Made by a program: the position numbers and the translations under genes. DNA of 64,000 nt from Clostridiales bacterium (GTDB lineage: Bacteria; Bacillota; Clostridia; Lachnospirales; Lachnospiraceae): NCBI GenBank assembly GCA_012839295.1, contig DUNO01000066.1, forward strand, positions 1 through 64,000, given 5' to 3'. The notes beneath the pieces are model-generated. The model had not been told where the DNA came from. It saw nothing but the letters and a program-made list of their open reading frames with translations, and did no database searches. Below, piece after piece: positions 8,490-17,213 of the stretch (its first letter is position 1; every line of letters begins with the position of its first letter).

Positions 8490-9659
8490 TTATTTTAAAC
8501 CAGTAAATTCAGAAGCATCATAGTAACCGGAATCGATCAGGGCCGATTTTACATTGTCCTTGGTTACTACAACAGTCGCTGTCTGCTTGGAAGGAACATC
8601 CTTTACCAGGTTGTTGTAAGTCGCATCAGTAGCCGGTGTCTTGCCTTCGATTACTTCAATTGCCATGTTCATGGCATCAGCAGCTAAGGTACGTGTATCC
8701 TTAAATACTGTCATTGACTGCTTTCCATCAATGATGTATTGGACGGAAGCAACCTCTGCATCCTGGCCTGTGATGAAGTATTCTGTAACATCAGCATCAG
8801 CTGCGAATACGTCAGCGATAGAACGCGACGTACCATCATTAGGAGCTAATATATAGCATTTACCCTTATCTGCTGCCTTCGCGGAGGTCAAATGAGCCTC
8901 TGCCTTTGATTTTGCTTCATTGAAATCCCAGTTCGTTGTAACCTGCCCGATAATAGCTGACTGCTCATCACGTGTCAAAGTAGCCTTATCCTGGGCAGCA
9001 ATTGCTTCTGAAGAGTTCTTGATTACAAAGGTTCCATCTGCAATCTTTGGCTGCAGGATATTCCAGGCACCTTCAAAGAATAAGAACGCATTGTTATCCG
9101 TTGCTGCACCGGCATATAAATATAAAGGATTGCCGGTACCTGTAGCGTTGTCCACTAAATATTTACCCATTGCTTCACCAACTGCTACGCTGTCAAAGGT
9201 TACATAGTAGTCAATCGCATCCGTGTCCGTAATCAGACGGTCATAGGAAATAACCACTACGCCGGCATCCTTGGCTTCCTCTACTGCAGCTGCAGCAGCT
9301 GCTGCATCCTGTGCACAGATGATGAGGACTTTGATGCCCTTTGCAATTAAGGTTTCCACATTTGTCTTCTCATTTGCGGAGGAGCCCTGGCTGAATAATA
9401 CTTCTACCGTATAATCCGTAGAGGAAATAACATCTTCAAATCTTGCCTGGTCCTGTAACCATCTTGGCTCATCCTTTGTAGGAAGAACAATACCTACATC
9501 CACGCCGCCTTTGTCCTTGGCCGGTGCCTTTGTAGCCTCCGCACCTGTAGTAGCCCCATTGTTTGCTGTGTTGCCGTCTGAACCTGTGTCCTTCTTTCCG
9601 CATGCCGCTAATGAAAACACGAGGCATAAACAAAGTAACATTGCAATAATTTTTTTCAT
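8490..9659 (-). CDS. chvE: Monosaccharide-binding lipoprotein (ChvE type)
   Basis: The extracytoplasmic sugar receptor of the importer. The signal LLCLCLVFSLAACG has a lipobox with Cys 20; a linker of Gly, Asn, Thr and Ala follows to about residue 50. The periplasmic-binding fold has strong ChvE features: VGIVLPTKDEPRW, LFSQGSSANEKTNVETLIAKG, VVISYDRLITDTDAIDYYVTFD, TDNNAFLFFEGAWNILQP, ITGQDAEVASVQYIIDGKQ and MTVFKDTRTLA. The promoter at 9733-9761 drives it, with the ATPase and permease genes downstream. A GAGGG and an AAGGA precede the ATG. It differs from the XylF-like protein encoded just upstream, which has the YKPIKKL and IKDTVIKDGFH features instead. Confidence 0.94.
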   Translation of the reverse strand: MKKIIAMLLCLCLVFSLAACGKKDTGSDGNTANNGATTGAEATKAPAKDKGGVDVGIVLPTKDEPRWLQDQARFEDVISSTDYTVEVLFSQGSSANEKTNVETLIAKGIKVLIICAQDAAAAAAAVEEAKDAGVVVISYDRLITDTDAIDYYVTFDSVAVGEAMGKYLVDNATGTGNPLYLYAGAATDNNAFLFFEGAWNILQPKIADGTFVIKNSSEAIAAQDKATLTRDEQSAIIGQVTTNWDFNEAKSKAEAHLTSAKAADKGKCYILAPNDGTSRSIADVFAADADVTEYFITGQDAEVASVQYIIDGKQSMTVFKDTRTLAADAMNMAIEVIEGKTPATDATYNNLVKDVPSKQTATVVVTKDNVKSALIDSGYYDASEFTGLK

Positions 9660-9732
9660 ACCCTCATTCCATCCTTTTTATAAGATTTTTTTGTTCCTCG
9701 AGCTATTTATCTTAGCTCTTTGTTACATTTTT

Positions 9733-9761
9733 ATAGTACATCCTACAATTATTTTTATCAA
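9733..9761 (-). promoter_or_regulatory. Sigma-A type promoter of the chvE-mmsAB operon
   Basis: On the minus strand TTGATA (9756-9761), a 17-nt spacer and TACTAT (9733-9738). A GAGCTA/TAGCTC hairpin (9700-9718) lies in the leader. Just upstream of the -35 is a direct repeat of ATATAG spaced about 10 nt (near 9786-9803), a plausible but untested binding place for the YesN-type regulator. Confidence 0.55.
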
Positions 9762-9817
9762 TGGAGCCATTTGTTATGCATTATGACTATATTGCCCTAT
9801 ATTTTTCTCAAAAAGAA

Positions 9818-9873
9818 AGAACTGTAAAATATTGCCCAGCCCAGGCTGCAAAAGCGCAAAATTTCACAGTTCT
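9818..9873 (-). terminator. Terminator after the XylF-like gene
   Basis: A long stem, AGAACTGTAAAATATT (9818-9833) with the matching AATTTCACAGTTCT end (to 9873), with two internal mismatches. On the minus strand it runs into TTCTTTTTGAG. It separates the sensor/regulator operon from the transporter operon. Confidence 0.65.
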
Positions 9874-9905
9874 AAAAAAAATGTACTGACATATTGATAT
9901 GAGGG

Positions 9906-10967
9906 TTATTTCTTTGCTGTCTGATAGACATCTTCATAGAGATGGAAGCCATCCTTGATCACAGTGTCCTTTATATTATCCTTGGTCACTGCTTTAACCT
10001 CAATGAAAATATAGGGTACTTTATAGGTTCCGTCATCGATGGTGCCCTGGCTGTCAACTTTTTCACCGTTTACCAGCTTCTGGCATTCTTCAACGGCCAT
10101 CTGGACCAGCTTCTTAATAGGCTTATACACGGTCAGTGCCTGTTTCCCATTTACAACGCGCTGGCAGGCCACCAGGTCCGCATCCTGGCCTACGACCTTT
10201 ACCTGCTCCGCAATCTGCGCTTCCGACAAAGCATCAATGACGCCCCAGGCCATGGAATCATTGCCGCAAAGGATGGCCTTTACCTCCTGGCGTCGCCCTT
10301 TCAGCTCCTCAGCCACAAAATTGTAGGCATTCTCCCTCTTCCAGCCATCCACATTGGTCTGGGCAAGTATCTGTATCTTGCCGCTGTCAATGTAAGGGCG
10401 CAATACGCTCATGGCTCCGTCATAGATCATATTGGAATTGGTATCCGTAGCGCTCCCGTTGACGATCATGTAGCCGCCTTCCGGAACCTGCTCCACCAGA
10501 TAGGAGGCCATCAGTACCCCTACCTGTGTGTGGTCGAAGGAAATGTAAGCATCCACATCCGCGTTACTTACCAGCCGGTCATAGGATATGACCGGCACAT
10601 TCTTATCCTTTGCGGCCTTGACGCACCTGGCTTCACTGTAACAATCATTTGGCGCTATGATCAGCACATCGATGTCCTGCTTCAGCATCTCCTTTACCTG
10701 CTCATATTGGAGATCCGAGTTATTGTTTGCATTATTGACAATTACCTTAATTCCCTTTTGCTCCGCTTCCGCTATAAAGATCTCCCTGTCCCTGATCCAC
10801 CTGTCCTCCAGCAGGGTTCCCATGGAAAAACCTACAATGATCTCCTTATCCTGCTGCGTCTTATCCGGCTCCTCTGTTTCCGCCCTGCAGCCTGCCAAGA
10901 ACAGGCTGCTAAGAACCAGGACTGCAGTCATCCTCCTCATTCGTTTAAGTAAAGGCCTTCTCCCCAT
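9906..10967 (-). CDS. xylF: XylF-like sugar-binding lipoprotein
   Basis: A second sugar-binding lipoprotein, about 353 aa. The lipobox is LFLAGC (Cys near residue 27). XylF hallmarks are MGTLLEDRWIRDREIF, VNNANNNSDLQYEQVKEML, VPVISYDRLVSNADVDAYIS, VVGQDADLVACQRVVNGKQ, LTVYKPIKKLV and DNIKDTVIKDGFH. The start at 10967 follows GGAGGAGGATT; the longer frame to 10988 is rejected. It is the last gene of the operon that encodes the membrane sensor, the LytS-type kinase and the YesN-type regulator, and a terminator follows, so it may feed either the sensor or the MmsAB importer. It suggests D-xylose as a ligand. Confidence 0.9.
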   Translation of the reverse strand: MGRRPLLKRMRRMTAVLVLSSLFLAGCRAETEEPDKTQQDKEIIVGFSMGTLLEDRWIRDREIFIAEAEQKGIKVIVNNANNNSDLQYEQVKEMLKQDIDVLIIAPNDCYSEARCVKAAKDKNVPVISYDRLVSNADVDAYISFDHTQVGVLMASYLVEQVPEGGYMIVNGSATDTNSNMIYDGAMSVLRPYIDSGKIQILAQTNVDGWKRENAYNFVAEELKGRRQEVKAILCGNDSMAWGVIDALSEAQIAEQVKVVGQDADLVACQRVVNGKQALTVYKPIKKLVQMAVEECQKLVNGEKVDSQGTIDDGTYKVPYIFIEVKAVTKDNIKDTVIKDGFHLYEDVYQTAKK

Positions 10968-11086
10968 AATCCTCCTCCATTCTGCCATAAATACAGCATC
11001 ATAAATTATTCAAGTGCGACAATTACCTTTTACTTACCATTTACTTTCTATGCCCTTCTATTCCATAAGCAGGCTTTAACCCGGTT

Positions 11087-12694
11087 TTATTTCAACCTTT
11101 TATACTCACTTGCATTAAAGCCTGTTATTTTTTTAAATATTTTTGAAAAATAATTCGGATCCCCGTATCCTACCATATAGGATACATCCTTTACCGACAA
11201 ATCCTCCTGCCGTAAAAGCTCCTTCGCCTTTTCCATCCGCAGCATCACCATCTTATCGGTGAAGTTGATGCCGGTTGCATTTTTATAGAACCGGCTGAAA
11301 TAATAGGAGCTTAGGTTGACATGCCGGGCAATTTCGTCCAGGGAGATATCCTCATTGTAATGCTCCGATATATATTTATCAGCCTTTTCAATAATGGAAT
11401 TCGCCTTATTCTGCCTGCCTTCCAGGATCTGATGGACCGCTTCATCGATATAGCGTTTTCCGATATCATAGAGGGCTCCCTCCTCCCTCGCCTCCATAAT
11501 TTCATTAAGGACCTTATAGTAATGATTGCCCCGTACCTTATCCCGCCGTTTTTCAAAGCCTATCACCATACTGATCATCCACTTCTTAACCGTGTCAAAA
11601 TCAACACCTGGATCCGCGCTCATCCTCTCATACAATTGTGCGAAGGACAGCTGGATGGACGCCGGGTCGGAGCCTGAGATCCTCGCAAATATTTCGGATT
11701 CCAGCAGCTCCTCATAATCATTCTCCTGCTCCCCGCTTTTCTCCAGGATATCATCCTCATGCAGGATATGGCTCTGGGGATTGTCATTTAAGCTGTCACT
11801 GGAGGCAAGGGTCCGGAGCGCATGCAGCGCCTCCTGGTAGGATTTCCTTGCACAGCTGATGTCCTTATGGTAGTTGCCGATCCCGATAAAAATATCCGGG
11901 TAGATACGGGCGGCACGTTCCATAATGCGCTGCGCCGCTTTCACAGCCCTGGCCTTCTGCTCATAATCCCCTTCCTCCCCCGAATCAAATACATAGATGA
12001 TAATCCGGTTCAGCATCATCGGGCTTACAATACAGTCGAAGGAGGATTTAATGATATTCCTATATTCCTCGTACATCCTTTCCCCATGGATGCCCGCCCC
12101 AATCTTATTTTCAATCTGGTCCTTGGACTTCTGCCCAAATTCAATCACCATGACATAGCCGCTGCTATCGGAATAGCCAAAAAGCTCACAATAATTGGTC
12201 AGCTGAGCCGTATCCTGCCCGTACATACACAGGGAATTCATGAATCCAGTCTCCAGGACCGGGAGAATCATCTCCATCCGCTCCTGCTGCTCTAAAATCT
12301 GCCTGCGCCTTGCATAATTTTGCTCCACACGCCCTATTACCTTTTGGAAGGTCTCTATAAATTTCGCTTCCTTCACCGGCTTAAGCAAATATTCCTCCAC
12401 CCCCAGGGCGACGGCCTCCACAGCATAATCAAAATAATCAAAGGCAGATATCACGATAAAGCTGACGGTCTCGTTGGCTTCCCTGATCTGCTTCATGGCC
12501 TCCAGGCCATTAATCCCCGGCATATTAATGTCCATGATAACAATGTCAGGGTGGAACCCATAGGCCTTCTCTATGGCATCCTTGCCGGACCTGGCTTTCT
12601 CAATCTGCTTTATGGAATCAAAATTCTTGGTAATCATAAATCCGATTGACTCCACCGCAATCGGCTCATCATCCACTATCAGTACCTTATACAT
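11087..12694 (-). CDS. YesN-type response regulator (receiver plus AraC helix-turn-helix)
   Basis: A DNA-binding response regulator of 535 aa. The receiver has IVDDEP (Asp 8 and 9), the phospho-acceptor Asp 55 in IVIMDINMPG and the Lys in EEYLLKPVKE near 104. A long linker with predicted helices spans about 130-425. The C-terminal AraC domain has ISLDEIARHVNLSSYYFSRFYKNATG and VSYMVGYGDPNYFSKIFKKITG. The start at 12694 is chosen over 12712 because of GGAAGGA upstream. It overlaps the kinase gene by 8 nt. In Clostridium beijerinckii the equivalent regulator, with LytS and XylFII, activates the xylose ABC genes. Confidence 0.92.
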   Translation of the reverse strand: MYKVLIVDDEPIAVESIGFMITKNFDSIKQIEKARSGKDAIEKAYGFHPDIVIMDINMPGINGLEAMKQIREANETVSFIVISAFDYFDYAVEAVALGVEEYLLKPVKEAKFIETFQKVIGRVEQNYARRRQILEQQERMEMILPVLETGFMNSLCMYGQDTAQLTNYCELFGYSDSSGYVMVIEFGQKSKDQIENKIGAGIHGERMYEEYRNIIKSSFDCIVSPMMLNRIIIYVFDSGEEGDYEQKARAVKAAQRIMERAARIYPDIFIGIGNYHKDISCARKSYQEALHALRTLASSDSLNDNPQSHILHEDDILEKSGEQENDYEELLESEIFARISGSDPASIQLSFAQLYERMSADPGVDFDTVKKWMISMVIGFEKRRDKVRGNHYYKVLNEIMEAREEGALYDIGKRYIDEAVHQILEGRQNKANSIIEKADKYISEHYNEDISLDEIARHVNLSSYYFSRFYKNATGINFTDKMVMLRMEKAKELLRQEDLSVKDVSYMVGYGDPNYFSKIFKKITGFNASEYKRLK

Positions 12695-14198
12695 GCTCTT
12701 TATCCTTCCCATTTTTATTTTTCAACGGAAGCTTCAGTATGACGTTTGTCCGCCCTTCACTATAAGTAATATCCATTACATCCTCCTTCTTATAGAAAAG
12801 CCTCAGGCGGTTCAATACATTGTCCATACCGATTCCTGTCGTGTGTCCCTGTTTCTCCTTTGCCTTTTCCTTTTTATACCTTCTGCTCAGGATTAACTGC
12901 ACCTTTTCCGGTGGGATCTCATCCCCCGTATTGGAGACCGTGATAAATAAGGTATTCGCTTCCTTCCTTACCTTCACCTCAATGACACCTCCCTGCTCAA
13001 ATTTACTGATCCCATGGATATAGGCATTCTCAAGCAAGGGCTGCAGTGTCATTCTCGGCAGTATGAAGTTATTCACGCCCTCATCCTCCGGAACCTCCAG
13101 CCGGAAATCAATCACATCCCCGAACCTGGTAACCAGCAGGTTCATATATGCCTCCACATTCGACAGCTCTTCCCTTAAGGAGGCATCATAGCCCAGCCCC
13201 TTCAGATTATAGCGGAACACTTCAGCAAAATTCTCCAGATACTCGCAGGTCACATTATCCCCCTGCAGCATGGCAACCTTTGCACCTATATTAATTGAAT
13301 TGAAAATGAAATGGGGATTCACCTGGGATTGCAGCGCCATTAATTCCGCTTCATGCAAAGCACTTTTCATTTTCAGGTTATTTAGCTTCTCCTCACTCAG
13401 CTTACGCTCCAGCCTCTGCTTTTCCTCCAGCTCATTGACATACCTGCGGATGCTTGCCGTCATGCTGCCAAAGGCCTGGTATAAAATGCCGATCTCCCTG
13501 CTCGCCTTCTGTTCCCTGATTTTAACGTCAAAGTTACCCATGGACACTTCCTTTGCATAGGCGGCCAGCTTCGAGATGGGCTTTGTAAGCTCCAGGCTGA
13601 ATATAATGATGATAATAGAAATTAATACCACCGATATGGCAAACATGGCATAGCTCAAAGCCGTGCTCTGGTCCACCTCCCTCTGGATCTCTATATACTG
13701 CCTGGCGCTGTTGCTCAGGTCATTACTCATCATTTCTTCAATGTAGTTCCCAATATAGGCATGCTCCTTCATCGCCTCCTGGTAGCCTTCCCTGTATTCA
13801 TTTACCTTACTTTTTCGTTTTGCAATAATGGCCTGGTCTACAATGTCCAAATAGTGGCTTATCATCCCAGTTATGTTCTTTAACCGGATGCCCCTCTCCG
13901 TATAATCCACCTCCTGCTGCAGCCGCCGGTTGAGACTCATGATGGTGTTGCTGTGGTTATAATAAGCCTGCAGGCTGTCCGTGCTGCGCGTTGACAGATA
14001 ATCCTCAAAGGTCAGCTGGATCTGGTCCAATTCATTGTAGATTGTCGTAATCTCCTGGGTCTGGTTCAAAAGACGTGTCATGTCCCTCATGAGAACCTGG
14101 GAGGACTTGTAATTATACAGTCCGACAATGGCGGTAAAGGATACCGCCAGGAAGAAAAAACCCAAAAGCTTTGTGCGAAACGTCATTGTATTTTTCAT
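12687..14198 (-). CDS. LytS/YesM-type sensor histidine kinase
   Basis: A membrane kinase of about 503 aa. It has an N-terminal membrane helix (LLGFFFLAVSFTAIVGLY), an extracytoplasmic helical region of about 145 residues, a second helix (AMFAISVVLISIIIIIFSL), a HAMP linker (LTKPISKLAAYAKEVSMGN), a coiled coil, the His_kinase motif QSQVNPHFIFNSINIGAK with the phospho-acceptor His, and an ATPase domain ending in TTGIGMDNVLNRLRLFY. The start at 14198 lies 7 nt after the R2 leader repeat; the frame is open to 14333 but that would run through the repeat and into the upstream gene. It should phosphorylate the YesN-type regulator encoded next. Confidence 0.92.
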   Translation of the reverse strand: MKNTMTFRTKLLGFFFLAVSFTAIVGLYNYKSSQVLMRDMTRLLNQTQEITTIYNELDQIQLTFEDYLSTRSTDSLQAYYNHSNTIMSLNRRLQQEVDYTERGIRLKNITGMISHYLDIVDQAIIAKRKSKVNEYREGYQEAMKEHAYIGNYIEEMMSNDLSNSARQYIEIQREVDQSTALSYAMFAISVVLISIIIIIFSLELTKPISKLAAYAKEVSMGNFDVKIREQKASREIGILYQAFGSMTASIRRYVNELEEKQRLERKLSEEKLNNLKMKSALHEAELMALQSQVNPHFIFNSINIGAKVAMLQGDNVTCEYLENFAEVFRYNLKGLGYDASLREELSNVEAYMNLLVTRFGDVIDFRLEVPEDEGVNNFILPRMTLQPLLENAYIHGISKFEQGGVIEVKVRKEANTLFITVSNTGDEIPPEKVQLILSRRYKKEKAKEKQGHTTGIGMDNVLNRLRLFYKKEDVMDITYSEGRTNVILKLPLKNKNGKDKEHV

Positions 14199-14205
14199 TT
14201 TTACA

Positions 14206-14253
14206 CCCGTGCCTTTCAATTTTTTTGATGACCTTTCAAAGAAATTGAATAGG
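14206..14253 (-). repeat. Hairpin leader repeat, copy B (family R2)
   Basis: This fills the whole gap between the sensor-protein stop codon (14254-14256) and the spacer before the kinase ATG. On the minus strand it reads CCTATTCAATTTCTTTGA, a loop, TCAAAAAAATTG and AAAGGCACGGG, then 7 nt to the ATG. The stem matches at 11 of 12 positions and its base pairs differ from copies A and C in a compensating way. Confidence 0.8.
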
Positions 14254-15252
14254 CTAGTCCATATCCCATTTTTCCATAAATTCTCTGACATTGTTCCGGT
14301 CAATGGTATATAGTCCCGTACTGACCGTATCACTGATCGGCTCCCCGTCCAGGGACTGTACCAGCTGCTTTACGGTATCATAGCCGATCTCATTTGCATC
14401 GGGACAGACGATACCATAGATTACACCATGGTCAATATAGTCCAGGGTCTGCTTTGTCACCCCGTACCCTACCATCTTAATATCACCTACCAGGTTATTA
14501 TCTACAAGAATCTGGGTAATACCCGGTGTACATTTTTCATCCATGCAGATGATCATATCCGGCTTGTTCGGATTATTGATAATTTGGGAGGCGATTTCCT
14601 CCGCCTCAAACATATCCGTATCCACCGTGTAAATACTGTCCTCCGGTATATTCATCATACCGTAGGAATCAAAGGAGTCCAGGATGCCCTGTATAATATT
14701 GTTCTTGTACTCTTCCTCTCCGTCATTGCCCTCATTGTTAATCACAACAGCAACATTTGCCTTGCCCCCGGTTGCCTCTACTGCCATATTGGCAGCATAA
14801 TATCCTAAATTATAGCTATTGGTGCCGACCATCGGTGTCTCCAGCACGGGATAATTATTATTCTCATAGGTAATAACAGCAATGCCCTGCTTCTTGGCAT
14901 CCTCAATAATCTGGCGCGTCTGGCTGACATCCGCCGCCTGGAGGGCAATTCCGTCAACGCCCGCATTCACCCCCATCTCCACGGCTTCCTTTAAGTTATC
15001 TACATTCAATTGCTTCAGGGTCACGATCTCAACATAGACCCCATATTCTTCCCCCGCCTTTTTTGCACCTTCCCGGAAGGTGGACAAAAAATTCTCATTC
15101 GTGCTCTGAACAACCAGTTGCAGGTGGTACCTGGGATTTTCCACCTTAATCTGCCGCTCCACGCCTGGATCCTTTCTTACAAAAAGGCTGGCATACATAG
15201 CTACCATAATCAGCAGCATCCCAATTAACACACCATAGATTCCCTTTAGCAT
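14254..15252 (-). CDS. Membrane-anchored sugar-binding sensor protein (XylFII type)
   Basis: A periplasmic-binding-fold protein (332 aa) held by one N-terminal helix, YGVLIGMLLIMVAMYASLFV; no lipobox Cys is present. The binding domain includes LQLVVQSTNENFLSTFREG, ALQAADVSQTRQIIEDAKKQG, VITYENNN, VATGGKANVAVVINNEG and VGYGVTKQTLDYIDHGVIYG. It heads the minus-strand operon sensor, kinase, regulator, XylF-like protein. In Clostridium beijerinckii XylFII is a membrane-associated xylose sensor that works through LytS and YesN; gene order and architecture match, so I infer the same role. The actual sugar is not proven. Only the R2 repeat separates it from the kinase gene. Confidence 0.85.
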   Translation of the reverse strand: MLKGIYGVLIGMLLIMVAMYASLFVRKDPGVERQIKVENPRYHLQLVVQSTNENFLSTFREGAKKAGEEYGVYVEIVTLKQLNVDNLKEAVEMGVNAGVDGIALQAADVSQTRQIIEDAKKQGIAVITYENNNYPVLETPMVGTNSYNLGYYAANMAVEATGGKANVAVVINNEGNDGEEEYKNNIIQGILDSFDSYGMMNIPEDSIYTVDTDMFEAEEIASQIINNPNKPDMIICMDEKCTPGITQILVDNNLVGDIKMVGYGVTKQTLDYIDHGVIYGIVCPDANEIGYDTVKQLVQSLDGEPISDTVSTGLYTIDRNNVREFMEKWDMD

Positions 15253-15499
15253 GATTCTCCGTCCTTTGTTATACTATAAATTTTATTTCCAGGTTACATT
15301 TCAGATGCATTGTATTAACATTGGCCATATGTTAAATTTTAACACACTTTGCCGTAAAATTGTATCCATTTTTCTCCTTCGTCAGGTTTTTTTATTATTT
15401 TGTTCCAGCCCCTGCCCGATAAAATACTTCCCCAACCTGTAACCGCTTTGACGGGAAGGAATATTATAGTAATAGTAAAATATAAAAGGAAGTGTTTCT

Positions 15500-16069
15500 T
15501 TGGCTATTAAAATTTTTATAGATCAAGGCCATAACCCAGTCGGATCCCACAATGCAGGTGCCGTCGGAAACGGACTTTATGAGAGTAATATCACTTACGA
15601 GGTTGGAGTATACCTGGCAGACCTATTAAACGCCGATCCGAGGTTCGAGGCACGTCTGTCACGTCCGACACCGACAACGGTGCTTGGGACTTCAAATGCG
15701 TCCAGCCTTGCGGAACGGGTACGCCTGGCAAATGAATGGCCTGCCGATTATTTCATCAGCATCCACTGCAACGCCAATAACAACCCGGCTATTAACGGAA
15801 CGGAAATATACATCTTCCAATTCAATACCCAGGCCCAGTGGTTAGCCCAGCAAATCATGGAGGGTATTACGCAGAATGTCGGTACAAGGAATAACGGTAT
15901 CCGTGAAAGGCCCTCCCTATATGTGCTGCGCAGAACCAACATGACCTCCCTGCTGATTGAGTTAGGCTATCTGACAAACTGGTCCGATGCCCAGAAGCTC
16001 CGGGATAACCCATATGGCTTTGCCTACGGGATCTATCTCGGGATTATGAGATATTTCGGCTTTGCATAG
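15500..16069 (+). CDS. N-acetylmuramoyl-L-alanine amidase (Amidase_3)
   Basis: A zinc amidase that cuts the bond between muramic acid and the peptide stem, 189 aa, consisting of the catalytic domain only. Visible features are FIDQGHNP (first zinc His, near residue 9), the Glu in NGLYESNITYEVG (near 28), FISIHCNANN (second His, near 86) and the catalytic Glu in SLLIELGYLTN (near 152). The start is a TTG at 15500 behind AAAGGAAG. There is no signal peptide or wall-binding domain, so it may act in the spore mother cell or leave by lysis. It stands alone, divergent from the sugar sensor gene, with no phage genes nearby. Confidence 0.9.
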   Translation: MAIKIFIDQGHNPVGSHNAGAVGNGLYESNITYEVGVYLADLLNADPRFEARLSRPTPTTVLGTSNASSLAERVRLANEWPADYFISIHCNANNNPAINGTEIYIFQFNTQAQWLAQQIMEGITQNVGTRNNGIRERPSLYVLRRTNMTSLLIELGYLTNWSDAQKLRDNPYGFAYGIYLGIMRYFGFA

Positions 16070-16269
16070 GTCCTAAGCACATCTGAGCATATTCAAGCAC
16101 ATAATTTATTTTGTAAGCCTGGTCCATATACCTGCAGGTCTGTTCCAGGCTTACAACCATGTCCACAAAACCTGCTTATAAAACAACTACAAAAAGATTT
16201 ATAAAATCAGTTTGCCAAAAAAGCTCAAAAAAGATTTACAAAATTTCTTAAAAATAACAAAAGAGGTGT

Positions 16270-16298
16270 TTACAAATTGACCTTGATATGTTAGAATA
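16270..16298 (+). promoter_or_regulatory. Promoter of the cold-shock gene
   Basis: TTTACA (16270-16275), a 17-nt spacer and TAGAAT (16293-16298). The predicted leader is about 130 nt long, as is common for cold-shock mRNAs, and holds the large hairpin at 16330-16380. Confidence 0.6.
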
Positions 16299-16329
16299 TC
16301 TTTAGTATTTTAATTGTCATGTATGAACT

Positions 16330-16380
16330 CACATATTTTTGTAAGTCATTAATGCATTTAATGATTTACGAAAATATGTG
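16330..16380 (+). promoter_or_regulatory. 23-bp leader hairpin with U-run (candidate attenuator) before the cold-shock gene
   Basis: Arms 16330-16352 and 16358-16380 pair over 23 positions with two G-U wobbles and a 5-nt loop, and ATTTTTTTA follows directly. Lying between promoter and gene, it has the form of an intrinsic terminator inside the leader, or of a strong structured 5' region. Confidence 0.65.
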
Positions 16381-16435
16381 ATTTTTTTATAAGTAATAAA
16401 ATACACAATATTAATTTTTTTTAGGAGGTAGTTTC

Positions 16436-16639
16436 ATGAACAACGGTACAGTTAAGTGGTTTAACGCACAGAAGGGATTCGGTTTCATTACTAACGATAA
16501 TGGCGGTGAGGATGTATTCGTACATTTCTCCGGTATCGCATCATCCGGATTCAAGACTTTAGAGGAAGGCCAGAAGGTTTCTTTCGATTTAGAGAAAGGC
16601 CAGAGAGGCATGCAGGCTGTTAACGTAACAGTTGCTTAA
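16436..16639 (+). CDS. csp: Cold-shock protein (CspA family)
   Basis: A 67-aa single-stranded nucleic-acid-binding protein, one cold-shock domain. RNP1 is KGFGFITN at residues 14-21 and RNP2 is VFVHFSGI near 28-35; the opening [10 protein letters not shown] and the ending QAVNVTVA are typical. The family melts RNA secondary structure and can prevent termination. GGAGGT stands 7 nt before the ATG. The gene is monocistronic, with a long structured leader upstream and a strong terminator at 16699-16725 downstream. Confidence 0.97.
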   Translation: MNNGTVKWFNAQKGFGFITNDNGGEDVFVHFSGIASSGFKTLEEGQKVSFDLEKGQRGMQAVNVTVA

Positions 16640-16698
16640 TTGTGGCAGTTGCTTGATTGCAACAATCACTTGGTTAATTGAAGTATATGCAGACCATA

Positions 16699-16725
16699 AG
16701 AGCTGATGCTGTGTGCATCAGCTCT
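16699..16725. terminator. Terminator after the cold-shock gene
   Basis: AGAGCTGATGC pairs perfectly with GCATCAGCTCT around TGTGT, followed by TTTTATG on the plus strand. The rlmH gene converges 8 nt beyond, and the opposite strand offers little U-run. Confidence 0.85.
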
Positions 16726-16733
16726 TTTTATGT

Positions 16734-17213
16734 CTATTTATGGTAGGGCTGGTTATGGTTAATGCGGTATGCCCGGTAAATCTGCTCCAATAATATCATT
16801 CTCATCAATTGGTGGGGGAATGTCATTTTAGAAAAGCTGAGCTGAAAGTCCGCCCGCTTTAGGACCTCGGCCGATAATCCAAGGGAACCCCCTATGATAA
16901 AGCTGACATGGCTGTTTCCTGAGACCCCAAGAGAATCCAGCTTTCCGGCCAACTCCTCCGAGGACAGCTGCCTTCCGTCTATGGCAAGGGCAACACAATA
17001 GGAATCCTCCTTCAAGGCCTTCAGTATCCGCTCCCCCTCTTTCCTCTTAATGATGTCCTCCGTTGCCGCAGAGGCATGATCAGGAGTTTTCTCATCCGCC
17101 AATTCAATCAGCTCCAGAGTGCAGTACCTTCCCAGGCGCTTTGCATATTCCTCCACGCCCTGGGAAAGATATCTTTCCTTTAGCTTACCCACACAAATCA
17201 GCGTTATTCTCAT
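16734..17213 (-). CDS. rlmH: 23S rRNA (pseudouridine-1915 N3) methyltransferase RlmH
   Basis: An SPOUT-class methyltransferase of 159 aa that methylates pseudouridine 1915 in helix 69 of 23S rRNA. It begins [16 protein letters not shown] and has the family's [25 protein letters not shown] (the knot loop that binds S-adenosylmethionine, near residue 105) and the C-terminal [20 protein letters not shown] and GQPYHK-like NHNQPYHK. The length is standard. Its start overlaps the end of the histidine phosphatase gene by 29 nt, so the two are probably one transcript. Confidence 0.97.
   Translation of the reverse strand: MRITLICVGKLKERYLSQGVEEYAKRLGRYCTLELIELADEKTPDHASAATEDIIKRKEGERILKALKEDSYCVALAIDGRQLSSEELAGKLDSLGVSGNSHVSFIIGGSLGLSAEVLKRADFQLSFSKMTFPHQLMRMILLEQIYRAYRINHNQPYHK

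Noticed and set aside
15500-16069. The lone amidase as part of a prophage lysis module
   Set aside because: No holin, tail or other phage genes are near, and it sits between a sugar-sensor operon and a cold-shock gene.
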